From contig CAWFMT010000008.1 of assembly GCA_963817075.1 (NCBI GenBank), forward strand, positions 62,001-126,000: a stretch of 64,000 bases of DNA, read 5' to 3'. Under the pieces are notes generated by a model. It was not told the DNA's origin and ran no database searches. It saw only the letters and a list, made by a program, of their open reading frames with translations. Below are positions 1 to 8,423 of the stretch, piece by piece. The position numbers and the translations under genes are program-made. This DNA is from DASPKM01 sp963817075 (GTDB lineage: Bacteria; Bacteroidota; Bacteroidia; Chitinophagales; Chitinophagaceae). Within the stretch, counting starts at the first letter, position 1; every line of letters starts with the position of its first letter.

Positions 1-221
1 TCAGGATCACTGAAGCTTGCTCCAACAAAACTGGTTGGAATTTGAGTGTACCAGAGATAAATATCCCGTGCATACAGCACAGCAGAGTCATTGATCTTAT
101 TCTTGATGGATGTAGAATCAATTCCGGGCGTTGGAGTGCCACCGGACTTATCCTTTTTGCACGCGCTTAGCATGCCAACCACTATCACGATCGATAGGAA
201 AAACCTAAACTTTTTCTGCAT
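1..221 (-). CDS. S41-family peptidase-like lipoprotein, N-terminal fragment
   Basis: The gene runs off the left edge and only its first 73 codons are visible. It starts at an ATG at 221 with a basic n-region (MQKKFRF), a hydrophobic stretch and a lipobox-like LSAC with Cys at residue 21, so the product should be an outer-membrane or periplasmic lipoprotein. The following segment (ARDIYLWYTQIPTSF, then FSDP) resembles the short N-terminal domain of Bacteroidota C-terminal-processing (S41) peptidases, which typically carry a WY..IP motif there. The PDZ and catalytic domains would lie outside the window, so the enzyme assignment is an inference from this motif alone. It is divergent from the malic enzyme gene. 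Confidence 0.55.
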   Translation of the reverse strand, partial: MQKKFRFFLSIVIVVGMLSACKKDKSGGTPTPGIDSTSIKNKINDSAVLYARDIYLWYTQIPTSFVGASFSDP

Positions 222-534
222 GATTTTAATTGGAATTTGTTTGAAATAGATACGCGCCTGAGGGATGCAATATTGTAGCCAAATCCACGCCCAACGGCCC
301 ATTTAACAAGAACTTAGATGTCTTCCCCAAATCGTTGAAGGCACACAAAATCTTCAGGTTGAATGGTTGAATAGTCGACTTGTTGATTTGACAGTAATTG
401 GGTCATTCGAACCTCTTTTTTGGAGAACTAATCAACATTTCAACTATTCAACATATCAACCCTTCCTTAGGTCAACATAGGAACAAATCAACATCCAGGG
501 AGAACATTTTGTATTTTGCACCCCACTTCGGATT
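222..534. other. Divergent intergenic region with TCAAC-word repeats
   Basis: This 313-bp spacer separates the S41-like lipoprotein gene from maeB. Its right half (about 360-495) is a quasi-tandem array of short words such as TTGAATGGTTGAATAG and, inverted, CAACATTTCAACTATTCAAC. The same kind of spacer recurs at 7235-7270 and 19541-19711. A TATTTTG at 512-518, one base short of the Bacteroidota -7 element TAnnTTTG, could be the maeB promoter. No open reading frame or RNA gene is evident. Confidence 0.5.
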
Positions 535-2874
535 ATGCAGAAAAAATTAAGAAGAGAACAGGCGTTAGAATATCACGCCAAAGGCAGGCCAGGAAAGATT
601 GAAGTGGTACCAACCAAGGAGGCAAAAACGCAAAGGGATCTTTCCCTTGCCTATTCACCGGGAGTAGCTGAACCCTGCAAGGAAATAGCAATAAATATCG
701 AAAATGTTTACAAGTACACAGCCAAGGGCAACTTGGTGGCAGTTATTAGTAATGGTACAGCCGTGCTTGGTCTGGGGGATATAGGTCCCGAAGCTAGTAA
801 GCCTGTTATGGAAGGAAAGGGTGTGTTGTTCAAGATCTTTGCTGATATTGATGTGTTCGATATAGAAATAGCGGAGAAGGATCCCGAGAAATTTGTTCAG
901 ATCGTTAGAGCCCTGGAGCCAACTTTTGGTGGAATAAACCTTGAAGATATCAAGGCTCCTGAATGCTTCTATATAGAACGTGCATTGAGGGAACAATTGA
1001 AAATTCCGGTCATGCACGATGATCAGCACGGGACGGCAATCATAAGCGGTGCTGCCTTACTAAATGCACTGGAACTTCAAAAGAAAAAGATTGATCGTGT
1101 AAAATTCGTGGTCAACGGCGCGGGAGCAGCTGCCATGGCCTGCGTTCAACTCTATGTGTCTCTTGGCGCAAACCCTGAAAATTTTGTGTTATTCGATAGG
1201 CAGGGAGTTATTCACCAGGAACGCGCGGAACTGGACCCCATCAAAAAGCAATTCGCAATAAAGGGAAAGGAACTTAGTTTGTCTGATGCACTCAAAGATG
1301 CAGATGTATTTATTGGCCTTAGTGTTGGAAATGTAGTTACGCCTGATATGGTGAAGGGTATGGCCAAGAATCCCATTGTTTTTGCGATGGCGAATCCTGA
1401 TCCCGAGATAAATTACGAAGCTGCAACATCCGCCAGAAAGGATATCATTATGGCCACTGGCAGATCTGATTATCCCAACCAGGTAAATAATGTATTGGGA
1501 TTCCCCTTCATCTTCCGCGGAGCTCTGGATGTTCGGGCAACAAAGATCAATGAAGAAATGAAGCTTGCAGCCGTCAGGGCCCTGGCTGATCTTGCCAAAA
1601 GTCCGGTGCCAGACATCGTTAACATTGCCTATAATGAACGAAACATTGTTTTCGGTCCAACTTATATTATTCCTAAACCACTTGATCCACGCCTTCTCTC
1701 AACAGTAGCGCCGGCGGTAGCAAAGGCTGCCATCGAAAGTGGAGTTGCCCAGACAAATATCGAGAATTGGGAAGCCTATGCAATTGAATTGAACAAAAGG
1801 TTAGGATTGGATAACCAGATCATACGAATTCTTGGTAATAAGGCCAGATCGTCGCCAAAAAGAATTGTTTTCGCGGAAGCAGATAATGTGAAGATTCTAA
1901 AGACAGCGCAAATTATTTACGATGAGGGCATCGCTTATCCAATTTTATTAGGCGATGAGAAGAAGATACAATCAATAGCGGATGCAAATGGAATTGGCCT
2001 GGAAGGTCTTCCCATTTTTGATCCTCGTTCAGATGAATTTGAAGACAAGCGCAGATTTTTTGGAGAAATTCTTTTTCAGAAAAGACAGCGCAGGGGTTTG
2101 AATAAATATGAATCAACCAAGATCATGAAGGACCGAAATTATTTCGGTTGCATGCTGGTTGAAACTGGAGAAGCAGATGCAATGATCTCTGGACTCACCA
2201 GGAATTATGCTGATGCAATCAGACCGGCCATTCATATTATTGGTACCGAAGAAGGAGTCAAGAAGATCGCAGGCATGTACCTCTTGCTTACAAAAAAAGG
2301 CCCTCTTTTCCTGGCTGATACAACTGTGAACTTCAATCCCACAGCGGAGGAATTGGCCGATATTACTTTGATGGTGGCAAAGGAGGTCCGAAACTTCAAC
2401 CTCACACCAAGAGTAGCAATGTTGAGCTATTCAAATTTTGGTAGCAGTGATTCTCCTGAAGCAAGATTGGTTGCTGAGGCCAGAAAACTTGTGAAGCAGC
2501 GTAACCCATCCTTGATTGTGGATGGTGAAATGCAGGCGAGTATTGCATTCAACCAGGAAATTCTCCGGGATAATTATCCCTTCAGCGAATTGGTTGGGCA
2601 GGAAGTCAATACTCTTATCTTCCCAAACCTTGCTGCGGGTAACGTTGCATATAATCTCCTCAAGGAAGTTGGCGGAGCTGATGCCATCGGCCCGATTCTT
2701 TTAGGTTTAAAAAAACCTGTGCATGTTCTGCAATTGGGAAGTTCGGTTCGCAGTATTGTAAACATGGCTATGATTGCAGTAGTAGATGCGCAAATTAAAT
2801 GCAGGGCAGATGTCGAAACTGAAATCAGAAGGTCCAGATGGTGGAAAAGACTCAAGAAAACAAAACAGGCATAA
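535..2874 (+). CDS. maeB: NADP-dependent malic enzyme with C-terminal phosphotransacetylase-like domain
   Basis: It oxidatively decarboxylates malate to pyruvate with NADP+ in the cytoplasm, linking the TCA cycle to pyruvate and NADPH supply. The 779-aa length is that of the large MaeB type. The malic N-domain carries SLAYSPGVAEP (37-47) and HDDQHGTA (161-168), and the NAD(P)-binding domain has GAGAAA (195-200). From about residue 430 the protein continues as a phosphate acetyl/butyryl-transferase-like domain, which in this family is usually regulatory (acetyl-CoA sensing) rather than catalytic. The ATG at 535 gives the standard N-terminus. It is followed 60 bp later by the MlaE permease gene, and co-transcription is possible but not shown. 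Confidence 0.95.
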   Translation: MQKKLRREQALEYHAKGRPGKIEVVPTKEAKTQRDLSLAYSPGVAEPCKEIAINIENVYKYTAKGNLVAVISNGTAVLGLGDIGPEASKPVMEGKGVLFKIFADIDVFDIEIAEKDPEKFVQIVRALEPTFGGINLEDIKAPECFYIERALREQLKIPVMHDDQHGTAIISGAALLNALELQKKKIDRVKFVVNGAGAAAMACVQLYVSLGANPENFVLFDRQGVIHQERAELDPIKKQFAIKGKELSLSDALKDADVFIGLSVGNVVTPDMVKGMAKNPIVFAMANPDPEINYEAATSARKDIIMATGRSDYPNQVNNVLGFPFIFRGALDVRATKINEEMKLAAVRALADLAKSPVPDIVNIAYNERNIVFGPTYIIPKPLDPRLLSTVAPAVAKAAIESGVAQTNIENWEAYAIELNKRLGLDNQIIRILGNKARSSPKRIVFAEADNVKILKTAQIIYDEGIAYPILLGDEKKIQSIADANGIGLEGLPIFDPRSDEFEDKRRFFGEILFQKRQRRGLNKYESTKIMKDRNYFGCMLVETGEADAMISGLTRNYADAIRPAIHIIGTEEGVKKIAGMYLLLTKKGPLFLADTTVNFNPTAEELADITLMVAKEVRNFNLTPRVAMLSYSNFGSSDSPEARLVAEARKLVKQRNPSLIVDGEMQASIAFNQEILRDNYPFSELVGQEVNTLIFPNLAAGNVAYNLLKEVGGADAIGPILLGLKKPVHVLQLGSSVRSIVNMAMIAVVDAQIKCRADVETEIRRSRWWKRLKKTKQA

Positions 2875-2934
2875 AAGTTTCTATCAAACAGAATAACGGC
2901 AGGAATAATTAATTCGCATTAGCAGACCAAAAAC

Positions 2935-3675
2935 ATGATGGAATATCTTTCAAATTTCGGACGGTACCTTTTGATGATCAAGGGAATGTTCCACAAGCCT
3001 GAGAACGGAAAGATGTATTGGAAGGAATTCATGCATCAATGTGCGGAAATTGGTATCGGTTCCCTGGGTATCGTGGTTATCATTTCTATTTTTATGGGCG
3101 CGGTATCAGCATTACAAACCGCCTACCAGCTTACAAGTCCTGTAATCCCGAGATCTACCATTGCACAAATTGTTAGGGATACTGTGATCCTTGAGTTTGC
3201 ACCTACACTTGTTTGTATTGTGCTTGCCGGGGTGGTGGGTAGTAAGATAGCAAGTGAACTTGGAAACATGAGAGTGAGTGAACAGATCGATGCGTTGGAG
3301 ATCATGGGCATAAATACAAAGACATACCTCGTAATGCCTAAGATCCTTGCATCCCTGGTAGTGATTCCAATGTTGGTGAGTATTTCAGCCGTATTGGGAA
3401 TTTGGGGTGGAAGGCTGGCGGGCCAGTTTTCCGGAATTCTCTCAACTACCATGTATGACCGGGGTCTCCTTGAGAATTTCATGCCCTATAATGTGACATT
3501 TGCACTCATAAAGAGTTACACCTTTGCCTTCCTCATAAGCAGCGTTTCATCTTATTCAGGATACTATGTTCAAGGTGGAGCACTTGAAATAGGGAGGGCC
3601 AGCACCAAATCCGTTGTGGCAAGTTGTATTCTGATACTTTTTTCTGATTATTTACTGGCCGCACTCCTTTTGTAA
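2935..3675 (+). CDS. mlaE: MlaE-family lipid ABC transporter permease
   Basis: This 246-aa protein is an integral inner-membrane permease of the MlaE/YrbE family (DUF140), which moves phospholipids between the inner and outer membranes together with a MlaF ATPase and an MCE-domain (MlaD) protein. The family core is visible as the central segment with ELGNMRVSEQIDALEIMGIN (residues about 105-124) and the flanking hydrophobic helices. Two ATGs are in tandem (2935 and 2938) and either could start. The gene lies 21 bp upstream of the ATPase gene, so the two form an operon. No MCE-domain gene follows, which is unusual because the substrate-binding subunit is often adjacent. Confidence 0.93.
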   Translation: MMEYLSNFGRYLLMIKGMFHKPENGKMYWKEFMHQCAEIGIGSLGIVVIISIFMGAVSALQTAYQLTSPVIPRSTIAQIVRDTVILEFAPTLVCIVLAGVVGSKIASELGNMRVSEQIDALEIMGINTKTYLVMPKILASLVVIPMLVSISAVLGIWGGRLAGQFSGILSTTMYDRGLLENFMPYNVTFALIKSYTFAFLISSVSSYSGYYVQGGALEIGRASTKSVVASCILILFSDYLLAALLL

Positions 3676-3696
3676 AAACCCAAAGAGCATTCAGGA

Positions 3697-4548
3697 ATGA
3701 TAGAGATCAAAAACGTTAGAAAGGGATTTAATGATAAAATCGTAATAGATGATGTAAGTGCCGTAATGGAACCCGGCAAATGCAACCTCATTATCGGAGC
3801 CAGCGGAAGTGGTAAGACTGTTCTCATGAAATGCCTCGTTGGATTATTGACTCCTGAAAAAGGTGAAATACTTTACGATGGCCATGATTTTATCAGCATG
3901 GAACCCGAAGAAAAGAAAGACATCCGCAAACAAATTGGGATGCTATTCCAGGGTTCAGCCTTATTCGATAGTCTTAATGTAGAAAAAAACGTGATGTTCC
4001 CTCTGGATATGTTCACCAAGGATTCATACAAGAAAAAGCTTGAGCGGGTGAATGAAGTTCTTGAGAGGGTACAATTGAAAGACGTTAACCGCAAATTTCC
4101 TGCGGAACTCAGTGGTGGTATGAAAAAGAGGGTTGGTATTGCCAGGGCAATTGTTCTGAACCCGCGTTACCTTTTCTGTGATGAACCAAATTCCGGACTG
4201 GATCCACAGACCTCACTGGTAATAGATATCCTGATCGAAGAGATAACCAAGGAATATAATATTACAACTGTAGTTAATACACACGACATGAACAGTGTGA
4301 TGGAGATTGGAGACCACATTATTTACATGTACCAGGGCCTCAAGGAATGGGAAGGAAATAAGAAGGAGATAATTTTTAGTAAGAACCAACGATTGAATGA
4401 ATTCATCTTTGCTTCTGAATTCTTACGTGATGCAAAAGACATGCGGATGTTGGAAGAAACCGGCAAGATGCCAAATGAGCGTGACATGGATGAGATGACT
4501 CACGAGGATGCTGCACCATTATTGCCACCAGATCCGGAAACGCAATAG
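3697..4548 (+). CDS. mlaF: MlaF-family lipid ABC transporter ATP-binding protein
   Basis: This 283-aa ATPase should energise the MlaE permease encoded 21 bp upstream. It has Walker A GASGSGKT (34-41), ABC signature LSGGM (138-142), Walker B ending in CDEP (161-164) with the catalytic Glu, and the switch His of NTHD (about 196). The C-terminal 45 residues are acidic and Pro-rich and extend past the ATPase fold. The short distance and same strand as mlaE indicate co-transcription. A spacer of TCGAGTTT-type and CAAAC-type words follows, ending the unit before sucD. Confidence 0.93.
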   Translation: MIEIKNVRKGFNDKIVIDDVSAVMEPGKCNLIIGASGSGKTVLMKCLVGLLTPEKGEILYDGHDFISMEPEEKKDIRKQIGMLFQGSALFDSLNVEKNVMFPLDMFTKDSYKKKLERVNEVLERVQLKDVNRKFPAELSGGMKKRVGIARAIVLNPRYLFCDEPNSGLDPQTSLVIDILIEEITKEYNITTVVNTHDMNSVMEIGDHIIYMYQGLKEWEGNKKEIIFSKNQRLNEFIFASEFLRDAKDMRMLEETGKMPNERDMDEMTHEDAAPLLPPDPETQ

Positions 4549-4591
4549 TATCGAGTTTCGAGTTTAGGGTTTCGAGTTGTATTCCTTAACT

Positions 4592-4653
4592 TTCAAACTT
4601 TCAAACATTTTTCAACCACCATAGCTCTGGCGAAGGTGGTCAAACATTCAAAC
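4592..4653. repeat. CAAAC-flanked ACCACC/GGTGGT hairpin repeat, copy 1
   Basis: CAAAC/TCAAAC words flank a hairpin core whose arms are ACCACC and GGTGGT around ATAGCTCTGGCGAA. The same element occurs in opposite orientation at 34921-34982 with only a few differences (CATAGCTCTAGCGAAGG). It sits between mlaF and sucD. Two near-identical intergenic copies 30 kb apart indicate a dispersed repeat family. I know of no encoded function. Confidence 0.7.
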
Positions 4654-4667
4654 TTGAATTTATCGTC

Positions 4668-5555
4668 ATGAGCATCCTAGTCAATAAACAATCAAAAGTC
4701 TTAGTACAAGGTTTTACAGGGACAGAAGGCACTTTCCATGCTTCCCAAATGATTGAATACGGGACAAAGGTTGTTGGAGGAGTCACTCCAAACAAAGGAG
4801 GCACATCTCATCTTGACAGGCCGGTTTTTAATACTGTTGCTGAAACTGTGAAGGAAACAGGAGCCAATGTTTCTATCATTTTTGTACCTCCTGCATTTGC
4901 AGCCGATGCAATTATGGAAGCTGCGGAATCTGAAATAGAACTTGTTGTTTGCATAACAGAAGGAATTCCGGTTCAGGACATGATAAAGGCAAAACTCTTT
5001 TTGCGTGGAAAGAGAACAAGGCTAATTGGACCAAATTGTCCGGGAGTTATAACGGCTGGAGAATGTAAGGTTGGTATCATGCCAGGCTTTGTTTTCAAAA
5101 GTGGCAGAATTGGAATTGTTTCAAAATCCGGAACTCTTACATACGAGGCAGCTGACCAGGTTGCAAAAGCAGGCTTGGGGATTTCAACAGCTGTAGGTAT
5201 TGGTGGGGATCCAATTATCGGAACAACTACCAGGGAAGCGGTGGAATTGTTTATGAATGATGAAAATACCGATGCGATTGTAATGATCGGCGAAATCGGA
5301 GGTGGAATGGAAGCAGAAGCTGCAAGATGGATCAAGGAAAATGGAAACAAAAAACCAGTTATCGGTTTCATTGCGGGCCAAACTGCGCCTCCAGGTAGAC
5401 GAATGGGTCATGCAGGGGCAATCATCGGCGGCGCCGAAGACACAGCAGCAGCAAAAATGAAAATTCTTGCAGAATGTGGAGTTTTCGTTGTTGAAAGTCC
5501 TGCTGATATCGGAAAAAAAGTAGCAGAAGTGATGAAGAAAGAATTGGTAGGCTAA
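4668..5555 (+). CDS. sucD: Succinyl-CoA synthetase (ADP-forming) alpha subunit
   Basis: This subunit of the TCA-cycle enzyme interconverts succinyl-CoA and succinate with nucleotide phosphorylation. The 295-aa length is normal. CoA-binding GFTGTEGTFH lies at residues 15-24, GPNCPG at 121-126, and the phosphorylated catalytic His is in GHAGAI (His248). The beta subunit gene sucC is not adjacent, which is common in Bacteroidota. The spacer upstream (4549-4667) holds the hairpin repeat rather than coding sequence, so sucD is probably its own transcription unit. Confidence 0.96.
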   Translation: MSILVNKQSKVLVQGFTGTEGTFHASQMIEYGTKVVGGVTPNKGGTSHLDRPVFNTVAETVKETGANVSIIFVPPAFAADAIMEAAESEIELVVCITEGIPVQDMIKAKLFLRGKRTRLIGPNCPGVITAGECKVGIMPGFVFKSGRIGIVSKSGTLTYEAADQVAKAGLGISTAVGIGGDPIIGTTTREAVELFMNDENTDAIVMIGEIGGGMEAEAARWIKENGNKKPVIGFIAGQTAPPGRRMGHAGAIIGGAEDTAAAKMKILAECGVFVVESPADIGKKVAEVMKKELVG

Positions 5556-5693
5556 ATTATCGCGGAGCGATGGATCTTGTTGAAGCTATTATCTGATCAG
5601 ATCACCCTCTCCAATTGAGGCGCAGGCTTGGTGGCTGTGAAGTGAATTCAAAAATGTCACATAACGGATATCGCAGATTATAAATTTTGTTTT

Positions 5694-5706
5694 GCTCCTA
5701 CGGAGC
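5694..5706. repeat. Small palindrome GCTCC-TAC-GGAGC left of the IS
   Basis: A perfect 5-bp stem with a 3-nt loop (GCTCCTACGGAGC) flanked by T-rich and A-rich sequence, 21 bp before the IS left end. A sister version GCCCCTACGGGGC lies 21 bp after the IS right end (7139-7151). The two may be members of one dispersed palindrome family between which the IS inserted. Confidence 0.5.
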
Positions 5707-5768
5707 AATTTTCTAAAACTCAATTAATGTCTAGTCCTAAAATAGGTTTACACAAAAAGTAAACTTAT

Positions 5769-6173
5769 ATGGAAGAAAATTTATTAAGAACCATTCAGAT
5801 TCATTCCAAAACTTTCAGGCGCAAGGTGGTGGAAGAATATCTTTCAGGTAGTGGCACACAACGCGAGCTGACGCTTCGTTGTGGAATAAAATCAAGAAGT
5901 ACAATACCGAGATGGATTAAGGAATTGGGTTATTCAAATGCAAAAAGCGAAGTTCTAAGAAAGCCTAATTTTGAAATTATAACATATAGCTGCATGCCTT
6001 CAAAAACCACCTCAGATGGCAGCGAGGATCCAAAAAAGCTTCAAAAAAGGATAGCTGAGCTGGAGCGCCAACTCCAAGATGAAAAGCTTCGAACAGAGGC
6101 CTATCAAAGGATGATTGAAAAAGCAGAAAAAGAGCTGAACATTTCCATTAGAAAAAAGCCCTTTACCAAGTGA
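5769..6173 (+). CDS. IS3-family transposase OrfA (HTH protein)
   Basis: This 134-aa protein is the DNA-binding first component of an IS3 transposase. Residues 8-55 form an IS3/IS911-type helix-turn-helix (FRRKVVEEYLSGSGTQREL, then IPRWIKEL), followed from about residue 82 by a heptad-rich leucine-zipper segment (LQKRIAELERQLQDEKLR) used for multimerisation. It ends four bases into orfB (GTGA overlap). A canonical A_AAA_AAG slippery heptamer six codons from its end should let some ribosomes shift -1 into orfB to make the OrfAB transposase. Confidence 0.9.
   Translation: MEENLLRTIQIHSKTFRRKVVEEYLSGSGTQRELTLRCGIKSRSTIPRWIKELGYSNAKSEVLRKPNFEIITYSCMPSKTTSDGSEDPKKLQKRIAELERQLQDEKLRTEAYQRMIEKAEKELNISIRKKPFTK
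6152..6158 (+). promoter_or_regulatory. A_AAA_AAG programmed -1 frameshift site
   Basis: The seven bases A-AAA-AAG are exactly in register with the orfA zero frame (codons AAA 6153-6155 and AAG 6156-6158). A -1 slip there continues as GCC CTT TAC CAA GTG ATC into the orfB frame with no stop. This is the classical IS3 arrangement for making the fused OrfAB transposase. Confidence 0.85.
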
Positions 6174-6997
6174 TCCTTGATATGAAAAACACGTATCAGG
6201 CAGTTAGTCTTAGCCGATTGTGTTGGTTACTTGGGGTTACAAGACAAGCTTTTTATAAACACTTTTGGGACAGCCAGGACATCAACACGGAACAATACCT
6301 GGTGCTTGAGCAAATCAGAAAGCTAAGGCAGGAACATCCAGCTATAGGGACCAGGAAGCTGTATGTATTAATACAACCCTACTTGTTAGAACATCAAATC
6401 AAAATGGGCAGGGATGCCTTATTTAATTTACTATGCGAAAACAAATTACTGGTCCGCAAAAGGAAGCGAAGTATACGAACCACTCAGTCCCACCACAGGT
6501 TTAAAAAGTATTCTAACCTGATCAGAGGATGGCATCCATCAAAACCTTCACAATTGTGGGTGTCAGACATTACATATGTTCCTATAAAAGGGGGTTTTTT
6601 ATATCTAAATCTTATAACAGATGCTTACTCACATAAAGTGATGGGTTATCAAATTGCAGAAAGTCTTGAAACCTGTCATAGCATCAAAGCCCTTCAAATG
6701 GCTTTACTGGCCGAGACTAGCAACCAGGATTTAATACATCATTCTGATCGGGGTATCCAATATTGCAGCCTTGAGTATGTGAAACTACCTGCGCAAAACA
6801 GTATAAAAATCTCCATGACTCAAACCGGTGATCCTCTTGAAAACCCCTTAGCAGAGAGAATAAATGGGATCATTAAAAATGAATACCTAAAGTATTACAA
6901 CATGCAAAATGAAAAACAAGCTCAGGAATTGCTCAGGGACGTTATTAACAAATACAATCAAAAAAGACCACATGAAAGTATTCAAGCTCACCCCTGA
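6170..6997 (+). CDS. IS3-family transposase OrfB (rve integrase), 3' end frameshifted
   Basis: The catalytic half of the transposase has the retroviral-integrase fold. The DDE triad is visible as Asp133 (VSDITYVP), Asp193 (HHSDRG) and Glu229 (LAERING), with exactly 35 residues between the second Asp and the Glu. An HTH_21-like segment (HPAIGTRKL) precedes it. The frame stops after HESIQAHP at 6997. In the +1 frame the expected ending continues as LTPEEVH and runs to a stop at 7097. Removing one base in CAAGCTC (6983-6989) restores HESIQLTPEEVH, so this copy carries a single-base insertion. The start is a GTG overlapping the orfA stop; translation mainly by frameshifting is expected. Confidence 0.88.
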   Translation: MILDMKNTYQAVSLSRLCWLLGVTRQAFYKHFWDSQDINTEQYLVLEQIRKLRQEHPAIGTRKLYVLIQPYLLEHQIKMGRDALFNLLCENKLLVRKRKRSIRTTQSHHRFKKYSNLIRGWHPSKPSQLWVSDITYVPIKGGFLYLNLITDAYSHKVMGYQIAESLETCHSIKALQMALLAETSNQDLIHHSDRGIQYCSLEYVKLPAQNSIKISMTQTGDPLENPLAERINGIIKNEYLKYYNMQNEKQAQELLRDVINKYNQKRPHESIQAHP

Positions 6998-7138
6998 AGA
7001 AGTGCATTCTAAACAGCTACTCGTTAACAAAACATGGAGTAAAAAAAGAAAAACTATAACTTGTCAACCTATACCAGGATTATCTAAAAACCTGTAAACT
7101 TATTTTAGGACGATACATTCATTTACTACCGACCTATT

Positions 7139-7151
7139 GCCCCTACGGGGC
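7139..7151. repeat. Small palindrome GCCCC-TAC-GGGGC right of the IS
   Basis: Perfect 5-bp stem and TAC loop; its counterpart GCTCCTACGGAGC is at 5694-5706 on the other side of the IS. The rest of the 7118-7299 spacer holds TTCAAC words (about 7235-7270) and no gene. Confidence 0.5.
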
Positions 7152-7299
7152 AAAATAAATGCAGAGATTATACTTGCCAGGAAATTGAAGACCAGATTTC
7201 AAAAACTTTCTCCTGCAAAACCTTACAATACAAATTCCGACTATTCAACTTTTCAACAAATCAACCTTCTTCATGGTTTTATGATCTGTATAAAATAAA

Positions 7300-7323
7300 A
7301 ATCCCGACACAATCGTCGGGATT
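7300..7323 (-). terminator. Rho-independent terminator of the DUF4476 gene
   Basis: A 9-bp perfect stem AATCCCGAC/GTCGGGATT with a 6-nt loop. Read on the minus strand it is followed by TTTTATTTTAT, and it lies about 35 bp past the stop of the minus-strand gene at 7359. Confidence 0.8.
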
Positions 7324-7358
7324 TGTTTTCCTGGTATGGATTACGGGTTCCTTTGGAG

Positions 7359-8123
7359 TTATCTGTAACTACTTATGAATCTAGCCAGTTCCTGCTTGCT
7401 GCTGTTGTGGCTGAAAACATCATAGATCAAATGATAATTGTTCCTGTCAACTGTATTCCGGTATGCATACTTAGCAAGATCGAGCTTGTAGTTTTCAAAG
7501 GTGAACATTTGGAGAAGCTCACGAACCTGTTCAGCCTTGAAAGTGTTCCTGTCAAACATCTGTTGTGCCAGGCCCATTCTGGTGTTTTCAAATCTTTCCC
7601 TGCGGAGAGTTTCTCTCATGGATTGGAATTCCTGGTAGCTCACACTATTTGAATAGCCACCATTATTGCCATTACGATCAGGACGGTCACGATCATTCCA
7701 TTTATCATCATCCTCATTTTTCCAACGATCATCTCTATTACGATCATTGCCACGGCCGTTTCTTGAAAGATCGGTTTCACGGATCTTTGCTTTGCCATTT
7801 CGATTGATGAAGAGTTCAACTTCCTGACCTGGCTTAACGTAAAGGTTACTGCTATACATCAGCTTTTCTCTGGACTTCCCGAAGATTCCTCCGAAAACAC
7901 GGTTGGAGGTGAGACTGTAAACCTGGATGCTGTGGTATCCTGGTTGAATATTACTAATGGTGAATTCATTATCACGCTCGTTGTAACTTCTACCGTCGAT
8001 CTGCACACGCATGTCTGAGTTTTCATACATGGAGATGGTTAGGATACTTTGCCTTGGACGTTCCGCCGCAATTGCAGTAATGCTTATAAGAACTGCGAGA
8101 ATTGTAGGGTAGATCTTGTTCAT
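7359..8123 (-). CDS. Exported DUF4476-domain protein
   Basis: A 254-aa secreted protein of unknown function. I start it at the ATG at 8121-8123 because a GGAGG ribosome binding site lies just upstream and the next residues (MNKIYPTILAVLISITAIAA) form a signal peptide; an upstream in-frame ATG at 8186 has no such support. The N-terminal half (about 25-110) is a beta-rich region with a PEGA-like flavour. A charged Asn/Arg/Asp-rich linker follows (about 118-160), and residues 165-254 form the all-helical DUF4476 domain common in Bacteroidota. It has its own terminator. There is no operon partner. Confidence 0.8.
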   Translation of the reverse strand: MNKIYPTILAVLISITAIAAERPRQSILTISMYENSDMRVQIDGRSYNERDNEFTISNIQPGYHSIQVYSLTSNRVFGGIFGKSREKLMYSSNLYVKPGQEVELFINRNGKAKIRETDLSRNGRGNDRNRDDRWKNEDDDKWNDRDRPDRNGNNGGYSNSVSYQEFQSMRETLRRERFENTRMGLAQQMFDRNTFKAEQVRELLQMFTFENYKLDLAKYAYRNTVDRNNYHLIYDVFSHNSSKQELARFISSYR

Positions 8124-8250
8124 AATTTGGTTCCTCCGAATTTTTATTTTAATCATAGATTCAAAGCAAATGCCGTCGCTTAACAAGAAATTGTTAAAGG
8201 GCTGGGTTGTAACTTTTCTTTATAAAATGAATCGTGAAGGGAACTTTTGT

Positions 8251-8331
8251 TTAACCGCCAAGTCGCAAGGACGCAAAGGTTCGCGAGGAAATACTTTGCG
8301 ATTCCTTGCGTCTTCGTTTCTTTGCGGTTAA
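8251..8331. repeat. REP-like palindrome (TTAACCGC...GCGGTTAA), copy 1
   Basis: A long imperfect inverted repeat: TTAACCGCCAAG-CGCAAGGACGCAAAG on the left is mirrored by CTTTGCG..CCTTGCG..CTTTGCGGTTAA on the right, around a TTCGCGAGG centre. It fills the spacer between the divergent DUF4476 and DAO-oxidoreductase genes. Related copies or fragments are at 13366, 22689, 27123, 34020, 42010, 43469, 55253, 56713 and 59894. Confidence 0.9.
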
Positions 8332-8423
8332 GAATTAAAAAAAAAATGAAAAAATAGGAATGATAAGAACCCTCCCGAATTTTTTCATTTTACATTTTAC
8401 AATCCTTAGTTTAAAAATCTGTT

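Larger units (their letters stand above)
5728..7117 (+). mobile_element. IS3-family insertion sequence
   Basis: This 1390-bp element is bounded by imperfect 25-bp inverted repeats: left 5728-5752 (TGTCTAGTCCTAAAATAG...), right 7093-7117, with 21 of 25 positions matching and the termini TGT...ACA. Inside are two overlapping genes in the IS3 arrangement, orfA (helix-turn-helix) and orfB (DD(35)E transposase), joined by a -1 frameshift signal. I see no convincing target-site duplication: the left flank ends TTAA and the right flank begins TTCA. OrfB appears broken near its end by a one-base insertion at about 6983-6989, so this copy may be inactive. Confidence 0.92.

Noticed and set aside
655..1029. 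124-codon minus-strand ORF inside maeB
   Set aside because: It lies wholly opposite a strongly conserved gene and its translation has no protein-like features; it is a shadow.
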